A stretch of 64,000 nt of DNA from Streptomyces sp. NBC_01198 (GCF_036010485.1 NZ_CP108568.1:4781001-4845000); one strand, 5' to 3'; counted from the stretch's first letter, positions 32,914 to 42,466 are shown. Made by a program: numbers and translations. Notes: a model not told the origin generated them from the letters alone.

Positions 32914-35616
32914 GTGGAGAGCAGCAACGGCGGCGTGGCCGTCGGCCGGGCGCACACCTTCAACCACTACCAGAGCGCGGCGCCGCTGACCCCCTTGCCG
33001 CTGCCGCATCGCATCGGCCGCGTCCCCGCCCTTGCGCCGCACTTCCAGCAGCGCGAGCTGACCGAGGCGCTGTCCGTGCCGCCCGGCCGGCCGCTGATCC
33101 TCACCGGCACCGCGGGCACCGGCAAGACCCAGCTCGCGGTGCGGTACGCGGAAACCGCCTGGGAGCGGGGCGAGTTGCAGCTGCTGCTGTGGGTCGCCGA
33201 CGCCGGCCGCGAGACGGTCACCGCCGCTTACGTGCAGGCCGCGCAGGACATCCTGGGGCGCTACTTCCCCGATCCGGCGGAAGGCGCCCAGGCGTTCCTC
33301 AACTGGCTGCGCCCGGCGGGCGGCACGAAGCCGCGCCCGTGGCTGATCGTGCTGGACGGGGTGACCGAGCCGGCCGAACTCGCCGAGGGCCTGTGGCCGC
33401 CGGCCAGCCCGGTCGGACGCGTGCTGGTCACCAGCAGCCGCCGGGACTTCGACCGGGCCATGAGCCCGGTGATCGTGCCGGTCCGGTCGTTCACCGACCA
33501 GGAGGCCGCCGCCTACCTGGAACGGGCGCTCGGCGCGCACCGTTCCGGCCCGCCCGGCTCCGCCGACGTGGCCGTGCTGGCCGAGCGGCTCGGCGCGCTG
33601 CCCGCGTCCCTGGCCCTGGCCGTCCGCCACATCGCCGCCGAGGACATCGACGTCAAGGCCTACCTGCGGCGGCTGGAGGACCGCGGCAGCGACGTCTCAG
33701 CCGCCCACGCCCCGTTGCGGCTGACGATCGACGCGGCGAACCGCAGGCACCCGGCCGGTGTCGCCCTGCCGCTGCTGCAGTTCGCCGCCGTACTGGCCGA
33801 GGAGGGAGCCCCGAAGCAGGTGCTGACCAGCGAGGCGGGGCTGAGACTGCTCACCTGGCTGCGGGCCAGCAGGGGTGGGGAGAAGGCGGACCGGGCGCCG
33901 GTGACCGCCGACGACGTCACCCGCGCGACACAGGTGCTCTACGACCTGAGCCTGGTCGATCGGCGGGAGTACCTGACCCATGTCACGATGCCGGTCGAAG
34001 CCCCCGTACGCCGTGACGTGCTGGCCGACGTCCCCGCCGGTGTGCTGCCGGGTCTCGTGTACGGCGCCGCCGAGGCGCTGCTCGACGGGTGGCCCGAGGT
34101 CGAGGACAACCAGCACTTCGCCGGCAACCTCAGGACCAACGCCTTCGCGTTGCTGTGGGGGCGCGGTGACGGCAACGGGATGCGTAGAGGCATCCACCCG
34201 GTGGCCTTCAGGGCCGGCCGCAGCGCGGGCGAGTGGGGGCAGTTCGCCGAAGCGCAGTTCCTCTGCGCCCGGCTGGCCGCCGAGGCCGCCGACGTGCTCG
34301 GCGCCGACCATCCCGACGTGCTGAAAGCCCGTGCCTGCGCGGCGCGGTGGCGCGGCGAGGCCGGGGACACGCTCGGTGCGATCCCCGAACTCGCGGTGGT
34401 GCGCGAGGTGCAGGAGCGGCTCGGGGCGCTTCGGCCCGACACGCTGATGACCCGCTTTGTCCTCGCGCGCTTCGCAAGGATGCTGACGGACGCTGGGCCC
34501 GATGCCATGGCCGCCCTCCGGAGCGTGCTCGACGACCGCACGCGGGTGCTCGGCCCCGAGCACCTCGACACCCTGAGGACCCGCGCGGAACTGCTCTTCG
34601 GGCGGCTGGCCGAAGGCCACCGGGAGGGTTCGGCCGGCGCCTTCGCGCTGCTCGTCGACGCGGAGATGCTGCTCGCCGACGTGGAGGCGGTCGCCCGCCC
34701 CGGCCACCAGCAGACCATCGTGGCACGGCACCTCCTGTCGGTCGCCCAGCTGCTCCAGGACGGACCGCTCCGCGCGGCCGAGATCGCCGCGCAGGCGGTC
34801 GCCGACGCGCGCGCGGCGCTCGGGCCCGAGCACCCGGTCACCCTCGACTGCCGCAAGTGGGCGGCGTATCTGGATGTCGTCCAGGGCAAGGCGAAGGCGG
34901 GGGCGGAGTTGACCGACCTGCTGGCCGACCAGCTCCGGCTGCTCGGCCCCGACCACCCCGGCACCCTGTCCACCCGGGGCTTCGTGGCCGTCTGGCGGGA
35001 GAACTCCGGCGACACGGAACGGGCGTTCCAGGAATATCTCGCCCTGCTGGCGGACCGCCGCCGCGTCCTGGGGCCCGACCACCCCCGCACGCTGGAGACG
35101 CTGCACGCGGTGGCCGACCACCACAGCTCGCGCGGGGACGCCATGAGTGCGGTCGTGGCGCTGTCCGAGCTGGTCAGCCGCCGCAGCCGGGTGGTCGGCC
35201 CCGACCACCTGGACACGCTGTCCGCCCGGTCGGACCTGGGCAGGTGCCGGGGCGAGGCAGGGGACCCGCTGGGCGCCGTCATCGACCTCGCCGCGGTCGC
35301 CGCCGACCAGGGCCGGATCCTCGGCCCCGACCACGACGTCACTCTCCTGACCCGGCACAAACTCGCCTGGTACCGCGGCAAGGCGGGGGACGCCGAGGGC
35401 GCGGTCGCCGCCTTCACCGACCTGGTCGCGGAACGCAGAGCGGCCCTGAGCGAGCGGGACCCCAGGGTCGTGGACACCGGCAAGGCGCTGACCTACTGGC
35501 GGCGCCTCGCCCACGAGTCCTCCACCGGGCAACCGCCGGACCTGCCCGCACACATGGGCGAGACGCGACCCCTGCTGCCGAGGTGGCGCGCGTCCAGGCT
35601 GCACGCGGAGGACTGA
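32914..35616 (+). CDS. NB-ARC/TPR STAND protein
   Basis: 900 residues. Walker A GTAGTGKT (65-72), Walker B PWLIVLDGV (~146-154), sensor-like LVTSSRRDF, and GALPASLALAVRH (GxP motif) define an NB-ARC NTPase. From ~residue 430 to the end run about ten 42-residue TPR_10-type repeats, each with L-G-x-D/E-H-P-x-T-L (for example LGPDHPGTLSTRGFVAVWRE, LGPDHPRTLETLHAVADHH). No effector domain is present at either end. The GTG at 32914 has no good ribosome-binding site, but no other start occurs upstream in frame. Such proteins are candidates for signal-integration or defence switches; here the role is unknown. Confidence 0.83.
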   Translation: MESSNGGVAVGRAHTFNHYQSAAPLTPLPLPHRIGRVPALAPHFQQRELTEALSVPPGRPLILTGTAGTGKTQLAVRYAETAWERGELQLLLWVADAGRETVTAAYVQAAQDILGRYFPDPAEGAQAFLNWLRPAGGTKPRPWLIVLDGVTEPAELAEGLWPPASPVGRVLVTSSRRDFDRAMSPVIVPVRSFTDQEAAAYLERALGAHRSGPPGSADVAVLAERLGALPASLALAVRHIAAEDIDVKAYLRRLEDRGSDVSAAHAPLRLTIDAANRRHPAGVALPLLQFAAVLAEEGAPKQVLTSEAGLRLLTWLRASRGGEKADRAPVTADDVTRATQVLYDLSLVDRREYLTHVTMPVEAPVRRDVLADVPAGVLPGLVYGAAEALLDGWPEVEDNQHFAGNLRTNAFALLWGRGDGNGMRRGIHPVAFRAGRSAGEWGQFAEAQFLCARLAAEAADVLGADHPDVLKARACAARWRGEAGDTLGAIPELAVVREVQERLGALRPDTLMTRFVLARFARMLTDAGPDAMAALRSVLDDRTRVLGPEHLDTLRTRAELLFGRLAEGHREGSAGAFALLVDAEMLLADVEAVARPGHQQTIVARHLLSVAQLLQDGPLRAAEIAAQAVADARAALGPEHPVTLDCRKWAAYLDVVQGKAKAGAELTDLLADQLRLLGPDHPGTLSTRGFVAVWRENSGDTERAFQEYLALLADRRRVLGPDHPRTLETLHAVADHHSSRGDAMSAVVALSELVSRRSRVVGPDHLDTLSARSDLGRCRGEAGDPLGAVIDLAAVAADQGRILGPDHDVTLLTRHKLAWYRGKAGDAEGAVAAFTDLVAERRAALSERDPRVVDTGKALTYWRRLAHESSTGQPPDLPAHMGETRPLLPRWRASRLHAED

Positions 35617-35636
35617 GCCGCAGGCGTCCGGCCCCG

Positions 35637-36218
35637 TCACCCGTTGAGCAGCGCCCGCACCGCCGCCACGACGACCTCGCGGCGGTGCGCCGCGGAGGCG
35701 TCGGAGACGACGGCCTCGTACTCGGGCACGTTGCTGCTCCAGAAGCCGGAGAGGTGCAGCACCAGCCCCAGCAGCTCGGCCGCCGGGAAGCGGTCGGGCA
35801 CCCGGCCGGCCCGCTGTGCCTCCGCGATGGCCCGCACCTTCGCCGCGTTGCTGTCCAGCACCACGCTCAGCAGCTCGCCGCTGCCGGCCCGCTCCAGGCG
35901 GTACCAGGTGGCCAGCCGCTGCACCCAGGGCCGCTCGACGTACGAGTCGTGCAGGCGGCCGGCGTATCCGGGCAGGTCGTCCGTGTCGATGGGCACGGCG
36001 TCGACCGTCTCGCCGCACATGGCGTCGAAGACGGCGTCGAAGAGGCCGTCCTTGCTGCCGAAGTAGTGGTAGATCTGCGCCTTGTTGCTGCGGGCGTCGG
36101 CCGCGATGCGGTCGACCCGGCTGCCGGCGATGCCGTACGCGGCGAATTCGCGGGTCGCCGCGTCCAGCAAGCGGCGGCGGGTGGCGTCCGCGTCCCGGCC
36201 GATGACGTCCCTCTTCAT
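35637..36218 (-). CDS. TetR/AcrR family transcriptional regulator
   Basis: 193 residues from the ATG at 36218 (MKRDVIGRDADATRRRLLDA). HTH: FAAYGIAGSRVDRIAADARS then NKAQIYHYFGSKDGLFDAVF. The ligand domain contains WVQRLATWYRLERAGSGELL. An upstream in-frame start at 36254 would extend into the intergenic region and is less likely. Divergent from an SDR gene, an arrangement already seen at 13.1-14.6 kb, though the two TetR proteins are not close. It probably represses the SDR gene and itself. Confidence 0.88.
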   Translation of the reverse strand: MKRDVIGRDADATRRRLLDAATREFAAYGIAGSRVDRIAADARSNKAQIYHYFGSKDGLFDAVFDAMCGETVDAVPIDTDDLPGYAGRLHDSYVERPWVQRLATWYRLERAGSGELLSVVLDSNAAKVRAIAEAQRAGRVPDRFPAAELLGLVLHLSGFWSSNVPEYEAVVSDASAAHRREVVVAAVRALLNG

Positions 36219-36231
36219 GGCACCCAGCCTA

Positions 36232-36301
36232 TCAACTAACCAGACAGTTGACACAGGGCCCGCCGTGCAGTTCCATGGAAGATGTTGCTAATCAACCGGT
36301 T
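36232..36301. promoter_or_regulatory. Candidate TetR operators between TetR and SDR genes
   Basis: The 113-bp divergent region holds TCAACT-N8-AGTTGA (36232-36251), and the palindrome AACCGGTT (36294-36301) with partial TAA/TTA flanks. A consensus TTGACA (36248-36253) reads toward the SDR gene, but no convincing -10 box follows at 17 bases. Confidence 0.45.
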
Positions 36302-36331
36302 AGTAAGGAAGCACTCACGAGGAGCGACCCC

Positions 36332-37204
36332 ATGCCCACCCCCACCGTCTTCCTGGTCAGCGGCGCCTCCCGCGGCCTCGGCCGGGCGATCGTCACGGCC
36401 GCGCTGGACGCCGGACACCAGGTCGTCGCCGGTGTACGCAGTGTCACCGCGCTGGACGACCTCGCCGCCGAGCACGGCGACCGGCTTGCCGTCGTCGCGC
36501 TCGACGTGACCGACGACGAGGCCGCCCGCGCCGCCGTACGCACCGCCGTCGACCGCTTCGGACGGCTCGACGTGCTGGTCAACAACGCCGGATACGCCAA
36601 CGTCGCCTCGGTCGAGGACGTCGACTTCGACGACTTCCGCGCCCAGATCGACACCAACCTGCTCGGTGTGGTCCGGCTCACCCGGGCCGCGCTGCCGGTG
36701 ATGCGCGAGCAGGGCTCCGGGCACGTGGTGCAGGTCTCCTCGGTCGGCGGCCGGATGGCGACCCCGGGCCTGTCGGCGTACCAGTCGGCGAAGTGGGCCG
36801 TCGGCGGCTTCTCCTCGGTGCTGGCCCGCGAGGTCGGGCCGCTCGGCATCAAGGTGACGGTGCTGGAGCCCGGCGGGATGCGCACCGACTGGGCCGGGTC
36901 CTCGATGCGGATCGCCCCCGTCCGCCCGGAGTACGCCGGCACCGTCGGCGTGATGGCCGCGCTGCACGACCCGGAGACGACCGCGGCCAGCGACCCGGCC
37001 AAGGTGGCCCGGCTGGTGCTGGACGTCGTCGCGCTCGACGAGCCGCCGCTGCGGCTGCTGGTCGGCCCGGACGCGTACGCCTACGCCACCGCCGCGGGCC
37101 GCGCGCTGCTGGCCGAGGACGAGCGGTGGGGCGAGCTGAGCAGGTCCACCGCGGCGGACGACGCGACGCCCGAGCAGCTCGACCCGCTGGGGCACCGGAA
37201 GTGA
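36332..37204 (+). CDS. SDR family oxidoreductase
   Basis: 290 residues. Classical SDR blocks: VSGASRGLGRAIV (cofactor loop), NNAGYANVASVED, Ser in VVQVSSVGGRMA, YQSAKWAVGGFSS (YxxxK) and LEPGGMRTDW. The C-terminal extension after residue 220 (LVLDVVALDEPPLRLLVGPD) is typical of SDRs in the oxidoreductase/short-chain group that act on bulky hydrophobic substrates, but the substrate is unknown. GAGGAG lies 8 bases before the ATG at 36332. Controlled by the divergent TetR gene (inference). Confidence 0.9.
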   Translation: MPTPTVFLVSGASRGLGRAIVTAALDAGHQVVAGVRSVTALDDLAAEHGDRLAVVALDVTDDEAARAAVRTAVDRFGRLDVLVNNAGYANVASVEDVDFDDFRAQIDTNLLGVVRLTRAALPVMREQGSGHVVQVSSVGGRMATPGLSAYQSAKWAVGGFSSVLAREVGPLGIKVTVLEPGGMRTDWAGSSMRIAPVRPEYAGTVGVMAALHDPETTAASDPAKVARLVLDVVALDEPPLRLLVGPDAYAYATAAGRALLAEDERWGELSRSTAADDATPEQLDPLGHRK

Positions 37205-37368
37205 GCCCCCGGCGCCCCGCCGGGCGCCGGCCTTCCGCCCCGTCACGCCCTGCCCCGGCGGCAGTTGGCACCAGCGTCAGAACTCCCTGATACGCGTGGC
37301 ATCCTGTGACCTTCACGCTTCGCCGGCCGCGACCGGCGAACGCTCAGGGGGGTTGGGGGGAAGGTCGC

Positions 37369-38238
37369 ATGAAGCTCTGCTTCCTCGTGGAGGAGAACTA
37401 CCGCCACGACGGGATGCCGGTCGAGGTGATCCGCCGACTCCACGCCTGGGGCCACCAGGTGGACGTGCTGCGGCCCGGGGGTTCGCTGCACCGGATGACC
37501 GACGTGGTCAGGGCCGGCAGCCACGACGCCTGGGTGCTCAAGACCGTGTCCGGCGGGCCCGGGCTCACCCTGCTGGAAGCCGCCGCCTCCGCCGGGATGA
37601 CCACCGTCAACGACGCCCGCTCGATCCGCGGGGTCCGCGACAAGGCGCTCGCCGCGGCGATCGGGCGCAGCCGCGGCCTGCCCATGCCGACGACCTACGC
37701 GGCCGCCACCCCCGAACTCCTCGCCGACATACCCGAGTCGGACTACCCGCTGGTCGTCAAGCCCGCCGACGGCAGCTCCGGGCGTGCGGTGCACCTGGTG
37801 GCCACGCCCGACCGGCTGCCCGCGCTGACGCCGGTGCTGCAGGGCGAGGGCTTCCTCATCGCGCAGCCGTACGTGCCCAACGCGGGCGTCGACATCAAGG
37901 TCTACTGCGTCGGCGACGACTTCTACGCCACCGAGCGCCGCTCCCCGCTGCACCCCGACCGGCCGCACCGCGAGCGCCGGGTGCCGCTGCCGCGGGAGAT
38001 CGCCGCGATCGCCGCGCAGGCCGGGGCGGTCTACGGGCTCGACCTCTACGGCCTGGACGTGCTGGTGGGCCCCGACGGGCCCGTCGTCGTGGACGTCAAC
38101 GACTTCCCCAGCTTCCGGCAGGTCCCCGACGCGGCGTCCCGCGTCGCCAGTGCCGTCCTCGCGCTGGCCGCGGGCGACCGGCCGCACGCGGCCGCCGTGC
38201 CGGTGCCCGTACCGGTCGCGGTCGGCGACACGTTGTGA
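37369..38238 (+). CDS. ATP-grasp protein 1
   Basis: 289 residues from MKLCFLVEENYRHDGMPVEV, with GGGGGGAAGG before the ATG. The ATP-grasp fold is clear: YPLVVKPADGSSGRAVHLV (phosphate-binding loop), FLIAQPYVPNAGVDIKVYCV, and the metal-binding end YGLDVLVGPDGPVVVDVNDF (Asp/Asn ligands). It resembles RimK/ITPK-like ligases that form amide or phosphate bonds. A 60-residue pre-domain precedes the grasp. The stop overlaps the start of a second ATP-grasp gene. The acceptor substrate is unknown. Confidence 0.82.
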   Translation: MKLCFLVEENYRHDGMPVEVIRRLHAWGHQVDVLRPGGSLHRMTDVVRAGSHDAWVLKTVSGGPGLTLLEAAASAGMTTVNDARSIRGVRDKALAAAIGRSRGLPMPTTYAAATPELLADIPESDYPLVVKPADGSSGRAVHLVATPDRLPALTPVLQGEGFLIAQPYVPNAGVDIKVYCVGDDFYATERRSPLHPDRPHRERRVPLPREIAAIAAQAGAVYGLDLYGLDVLVGPDGPVVVDVNDFPSFRQVPDAASRVASAVLALAAGDRPHAAAVPVPVPVAVGDTL

Positions 38239-39038
38239 GGGTGGGCCTGATCACCCCCGACCCCGGCCACCCGCTGCTGGCCGCGGCCGCCGCACTGCTC
38301 ACCGCCTCGGGCGAGCACGAGGTCGAGGTGCTCGACCCGGCCGTCGGGCGGGCGCCGGCCCGGCCCGCCGACGTCTACCTGCTCAAGTCCCGCACGCCCC
38401 GGGCCCTCGCCCTGGCCCGCGACCTGGAGGCGGCCGGCGCCCGGGTCGTCAACTCCACTGCCGCGACGGCCCGGTTGCAGGACCGTACGGCGATGGCGCG
38501 GGACGCGCTACGGGCGGGCCTGCCCTTCGCGCCCACCCGCACCTACGCCTCCGGCGGCGAACTCGCCCTCGCCCTGGCCGAGATGCCGCCGGCCGGGCCG
38601 GTGGTCGTCAAGAGCCGGTGCAGCAGGAAGGAGGACGTGGTCGTGCGGCTCGAAGGGGCCGCACGGATACGGGACTTCGCCTCCTCGGCGCCGCACGAGC
38701 CCTTCGTCGTCCAGGACTTCGTCCCCAATCCCGGCTGGGACCACAAGCTGTGGGCGATCGGCCCGCACGTCTTCGCGGCACTCCGCCGCTCGGAACTCTC
38801 CCCCGCCGCCCCGGGCGGCGGCCCCGTCCCGCTCGCCGACCTGCCCCCCGGCTGGCCCGCCCTCGTCCGCCGCGTCGGCGAGGTCTTCGCCCTGGACGTC
38901 TACGGCGTCGACGTGATCGACGCGGGCGCGGGCCGCCCGCTGATCGTCGACGTGAACGCTTTCCCCGGCGTCCGCGACCAGCCGGGCGCCCCCGAGGCAC
39001 TGGCCACCCTGACCCTGACGGCGCACCGCCCCGGCTGA
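38235..39038 (+). CDS. ATP-grasp protein 2
   Basis: 267 residues. GTG start in the GTGA overlap. Reads VRVGLITPDPGHPLLAAAAA, then PVVVKSRCSRKEDVVVRLEG (ATP-binding loop), FVVQDFVPNPGWDHKLWAIG, and YGVDVIDAGAGRPLIVDVNA (metal ligands). About as diverged from protein 1 as from other family members, but with the same order of blocks; the two may form a heterodimer or act in sequence. No small peptide precursor, carrier protein or peptidase lies next to them, so a peptide or amino-acid ligase product cannot be named. Confidence 0.82.
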   Translation: MRVGLITPDPGHPLLAAAAALLTASGEHEVEVLDPAVGRAPARPADVYLLKSRTPRALALARDLEAAGARVVNSTAATARLQDRTAMARDALRAGLPFAPTRTYASGGELALALAEMPPAGPVVVKSRCSRKEDVVVRLEGAARIRDFASSAPHEPFVVQDFVPNPGWDHKLWAIGPHVFAALRRSELSPAAPGGGPVPLADLPPGWPALVRRVGEVFALDVYGVDVIDAGAGRPLIVDVNAFPGVRDQPGAPEALATLTLTAHRPG

Positions 39039-39165
39039 GGCGGGCCGGCCCGCTACGGCCGCCGCGCTGAGGGCCGCCCGGGCACGGGCGCCGCGCTTCC
39101 GGCCGCGCCGTCCGCGCCAACCAACCGGGCCCACGCCCGCCGCGCGGTCTCGGTGAGGCACGCGG

Positions 39166-41571
39166 TCAGCGCAGGGCGCGGAACTCCCGGCGCCACCGCT
39201 GCGCGGCGAGCAGCCGCCGCTCGTAGGTGGCGCCCACGTAGAGCAGCAGCGCGCCGGCCGCCGCGACCGGCGCCCAGTGCGGGAGCCGGCTGACGGACCC
39301 GGCCACGGCCGGGGCCAGCTCGTGCAATGCGACGGCGAGGAGGACCCCGGCGCTCAGCGCCAGCGGAGCGCGCAGCCGGTGGTGGGCGCCCAGCAGGGTG
39401 ACCGCCAGCGCGGCCAGGCCCAGCAGCAGCGGGCGCTGCCAGCCCGTGCCGGACCACGCGGCGACCAGGCTGGGCAGCAGCGAGAAGGCCAGCCCGGGGC
39501 CGTACGCGGGCCAGGAGCCCAGGGCGGGGTCGCGGCGGCGCCGCAGCAGGCCCAGGGCGAGCAGGACCACCGAGACGCTGACCGTGTACGGCTCGGGCGC
39601 CCCCACGCCCGCGAGGACCAGCCGCACCCAGGACGACCCGGCCAGCAGCGCGGCCGCGCCGAGGGCGCCCTCGGTACGGCGGTCCGGCCGCAGCGCGAGC
39701 CCGGCGCAGGCGGCGCCGGCGACGGCCAGCGCGAGGCTGAGCGCGTCCGGGTGCCCCGCGGTGGCCAGCAGCGCCACCGCGCCCACCGCGTAGCCGGCGC
39801 GCTCGACGGCGGCCGAGAGACGCCGGGGCAGCCGCGCGGCGACCGGCACGGTCGCCACCGCGACGCCCAGCACCGCGAACGCGGCCTGGTGCAGGGGCAG
39901 TCCGGCCGCGGCGCCCGCACGGGCGGCCGTGTAGGCCAGCGCGCAGACCGCGAACGCCGCTGCCGGCAGGGGGATCCGGCCGCCGGCCGCGAGGCAGCCG
40001 GCGAGCACGGCCGCGGCGTCCCAGACGGTCAGCGCGGCCGTGTCGTGCGGCAGCGACCAGACCAGCGCGACCGCCGACGAGGCCAGCAGCGCGCACAGTT
40101 GGGGCGCGGGGTCGGCCGTCGGCCTGCGCAGCAGGTGGACGCCGGCGCCCAGCGCGGGCACCCCGGCCGCGGCGAGCGCGGCCGCGTACGGCAGCCCGGC
40201 CGCGAGCGGCGCCGTCACGACCGCGGCGACCGCGGCGAGTACGGCCGCGCAGCGCGGCACCGACCCGGCACGCCCGAACCGTACGGCGGCGCCCGCGAGC
40301 ACCAGCGCGAGGACCGCGGCGACCACCGGGACCACACCCGCGGACGTCAAGTGCCGCAGCGCGCGCAGGAAGAGCGGCAGGACGTCGAGCGCGGACAGCC
40401 CGAGCACCAGCGCCGCCGCGTAGAACAGCCCCGCCCACAGCGGCGGTTGGGGCCGCCCGAGCGGCCCGACCGCGGGCACCTGGCGCAGCCGCAGCAGTGC
40501 GGCCGCCGCCAGCAGCGCCGCGGGCGCCACCGCGGCCAGCGGCGCCCAGCGCTGGGGCAGCGCCAGCCACGGGGTGACGGCGGCCGCCGCGACCAGGGCC
40601 AGCCCGCAGAAGGCGGCCGCCGCGCCGCCGCCGCCGGGCAGCCGCCGTGAGCGGGCCGCGGCCAGTGCCAGGGCGGCGGCCAGCAGCAGCGGCCCGCAGG
40701 CGCGCAGCGCCGGACCGTAGCCGCCGGAGCCGTACGCGGCCCCCGCCGCCACGACGCCCGCCGCCACCGTCCACCCGGCGGCCGCGCCGAGCGCGACCGG
40801 CATGCGGACCGCCACCGCCAGATCCAGCACCGCGCCGGCCAGCAGGGCGTACGCCAGGCCGGTCGCGTGCGCGTGCAGCGCGGCGGCGGTGAGCGGGGCG
40901 GCGCACTGGAGCAGCAGCAGGGCCGCGTACGGCGCGAGCACCGACCGGGTGAGCCGGCCGTAGGCGCCCGCGCCGACCGCGCCGAGCCCGGTGACCGCCG
41001 CCCAGTAGCCGGCGCCGTTGGCCGCGAGCAGCCCGCCGAGGTCCGCGGCCCTGGCCGCGTAGGCGTCGAGCAGCACCAGCGCCAGGCCCACCGCGGAAGC
41101 GGTCTCCGCGGTCGCGTCGAGGCCGCGGCGGCGCAGCGCCAGCGGTGCCGCCAGGACGAGCGCGGTGAGTGCCGTGAGCACCGCCGCGCGGCCGCCGATG
41201 CCGAGCCGACCCCAGCTGACCAGCGTGAACACCAGACCGGCCACCACGATCAGCATCCCGCCGAGGGTGAGCAGCACGGTCTGCGCGGACCGTGCGGGAC
41301 CGTCCGCTGGCGGTACGTGGCCGGCGGTAGCCGCGACCGCCGTGGCTACCGGCCGCCGCCGGGCCCGCAGCGCCCCGACGAGTGCTGCCCTGCGCCGGTG
41401 CAGCACCGCCCGCCTGGTCTCGACCACCAGCAACTCGGCGTCCAGCGCCCGCAGTTCCGCCACCTCGGGGCCGTCGAGCGGCAGCCGGCACAGCGGGCAC
41501 GCGGCGGGGCCACCGTCGGTGACGGCGGGCCCGGTGATCGCGTTGCAGTCCGGGCAGCGATAGGCATCCAT
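39166..41571 (-). CDS. Large Ala-rich polytopic membrane protein with zinc ribbon (SCO7613-like)
   Basis: 801 residues. The N-terminus MDAYRCPDCNAITG and ACPLCRLPLDGPE gives a four-Cys zinc ribbon; then about 20-24 membrane helices, nearly continuous, with short loops (for example TVLLTLGGMLIVVAGLVFTL). This is the SCO7613 C-terminal-domain membrane-protein type. No transport motif is visible; function unknown. I take the ATG at 41571; a GTG-like start at 41607 is possible but poor. There is no clear ribosome-binding site. Convergent with the ATP-grasp pair, divergent from the SPW gene. Confidence 0.78.
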   Translation of the reverse strand: MDAYRCPDCNAITGPAVTDGGPAACPLCRLPLDGPEVAELRALDAELLVVETRRAVLHRRRAALVGALRARRRPVATAVAATAGHVPPADGPARSAQTVLLTLGGMLIVVAGLVFTLVSWGRLGIGGRAAVLTALTALVLAAPLALRRRGLDATAETASAVGLALVLLDAYAARAADLGGLLAANGAGYWAAVTGLGAVGAGAYGRLTRSVLAPYAALLLLQCAAPLTAAALHAHATGLAYALLAGAVLDLAVAVRMPVALGAAAGWTVAAGVVAAGAAYGSGGYGPALRACGPLLLAAALALAAARSRRLPGGGGAAAAFCGLALVAAAAVTPWLALPQRWAPLAAVAPAALLAAAALLRLRQVPAVGPLGRPQPPLWAGLFYAAALVLGLSALDVLPLFLRALRHLTSAGVVPVVAAVLALVLAGAAVRFGRAGSVPRCAAVLAAVAAVVTAPLAAGLPYAAALAAAGVPALGAGVHLLRRPTADPAPQLCALLASSAVALVWSLPHDTAALTVWDAAAVLAGCLAAGGRIPLPAAAFAVCALAYTAARAGAAAGLPLHQAAFAVLGVAVATVPVAARLPRRLSAAVERAGYAVGAVALLATAGHPDALSLALAVAGAACAGLALRPDRRTEGALGAAALLAGSSWVRLVLAGVGAPEPYTVSVSVVLLALGLLRRRRDPALGSWPAYGPGLAFSLLPSLVAAWSGTGWQRPLLLGLAALAVTLLGAHHRLRAPLALSAGVLLAVALHELAPAVAGSVSRLPHWAPVAAAGALLLYVGATYERRLLAAQRWRREFRALR

Positions 41572-41843
41572 GAGGGGAGTGTGCGGACGGGGGTCGCCGC
41601 ACCGCATGAGTACCGGTACTCAACGGCTGCCTGCTGGTACGCAGCCTCGGCCCGGCAGGGGGCCCGCCGGGGCATGGTCATGGAACGTAACGGACAAATC
41701 TGCACAAAGTTAAGGGCTGTGTAAGTGGCAGGGGAGCTGCCTACGGATTTACGCTGAGTGAGGATGCAGCAGCTTCGGGCCGGAGACCCGGAGGACATCC
41801 GTCGGTAGAAACGACACTGCACACTGCGAAGGAGGTGGCTGGA

Positions 41844-42308
41844 ATGGCCACCGATTCGACTCATTCGACATCGCGGATCGAGCAACATCCGGACCTCATG
41901 GCCCTCCGCGGCCGGTACGCGGAAGCTTCTGCGAAGCCGATCTCTGGAATTGTCGAGGGCCTGTGCCTGCTGACCGGCCTGTACCTGGCGATCTCGCCAT
42001 GGGTGGTCAATTTCGCCGGCTTCACCAACCTGCGGATCAGCAACCTGATCACCGGCATCGCGCTGGCCGTGCTGGCCATGGGCTTCGGCTCGGTGCTGGA
42101 GCGGACGGTCGGTCTCGGATGGTGCGCCATCGCGATCGGCGTCTGGACGATCCTGGCTCCCTGGGCCATCGCCGGACCAAACGCGGCGTTCACCCACACG
42201 ATCGTCAACAACGCGGTTGTAGGTGGTGTGGCCATTGCGCTTGGGCTGGCCACGATGGGGCTGGGCTTCATGGGCAAGTCGAGGGCGAGCAGTAGCCGTG
42301 CGCGCTGA
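41844..42308 (+). CDS. SPW-repeat membrane protein
   Basis: 154 residues with four membrane helices. The two repeats contain LAISPWVVNFAG and WTILAPWAIAGP, the S/A-P-W motif that names the family. The N-terminal ~35 residues are polar (STHSTSRIEQHPDLMALRGR). GGAGGT sits 7 bases before the ATG at 41844. The family is restricted mainly to actinobacteria and some proteobacteria; function unknown. Confidence 0.85.
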   Translation: MATDSTHSTSRIEQHPDLMALRGRYAEASAKPISGIVEGLCLLTGLYLAISPWVVNFAGFTNLRISNLITGIALAVLAMGFGSVLERTVGLGWCAIAIGVWTILAPWAIAGPNAAFTHTIVNNAVVGGVAIALGLATMGLGFMGKSRASSSRAR

Positions 42309-42340
42309 GTAGTGCGCACGTCGTGCCTTCGGATGCACCG

Positions 42341-42370
42341 GTGCGGGCGGCGCCCCCTCGCCGCCCGCAC
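42341..42370. terminator. Bidirectional terminator after the SPW gene
   Basis: GTGCGGGCGGC and GCCGCCCGCAC form a perfect 11-bp stem around an 8-base loop between the convergent SPW and DUF6295 genes. Confidence 0.7.
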
Positions 42371-42422
42371 CCCATCCCGAACGCCACCCCCGCACCCCCG
42401 GGCCACACCCGGGGGTGCCCCA

Positions 42423-42448
42423 CGGCCCCCCTCCGCGGAGGGGGGCCG
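42423..42448. repeat. 26-bp perfect palindrome
   Basis: CGGCCCCCCTCCG is followed directly by its complement CGGAGGGGGGCCG with no spacer. It lies between convergent genes 19 bases after the DUF6295 stop; it could serve as a terminator for that minus-strand gene or extrude as a cruciform. Confidence 0.7.
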
Positions 42449-42466
42449 AGCCCATAGGGGCGGGAG

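Noticed and set aside
37369..39038. Graspetide-type RiPP cluster
   Set aside because: ATP-grasp genes are present, but no precursor-like peptide with core repeats lies within 1 kb on either strand.
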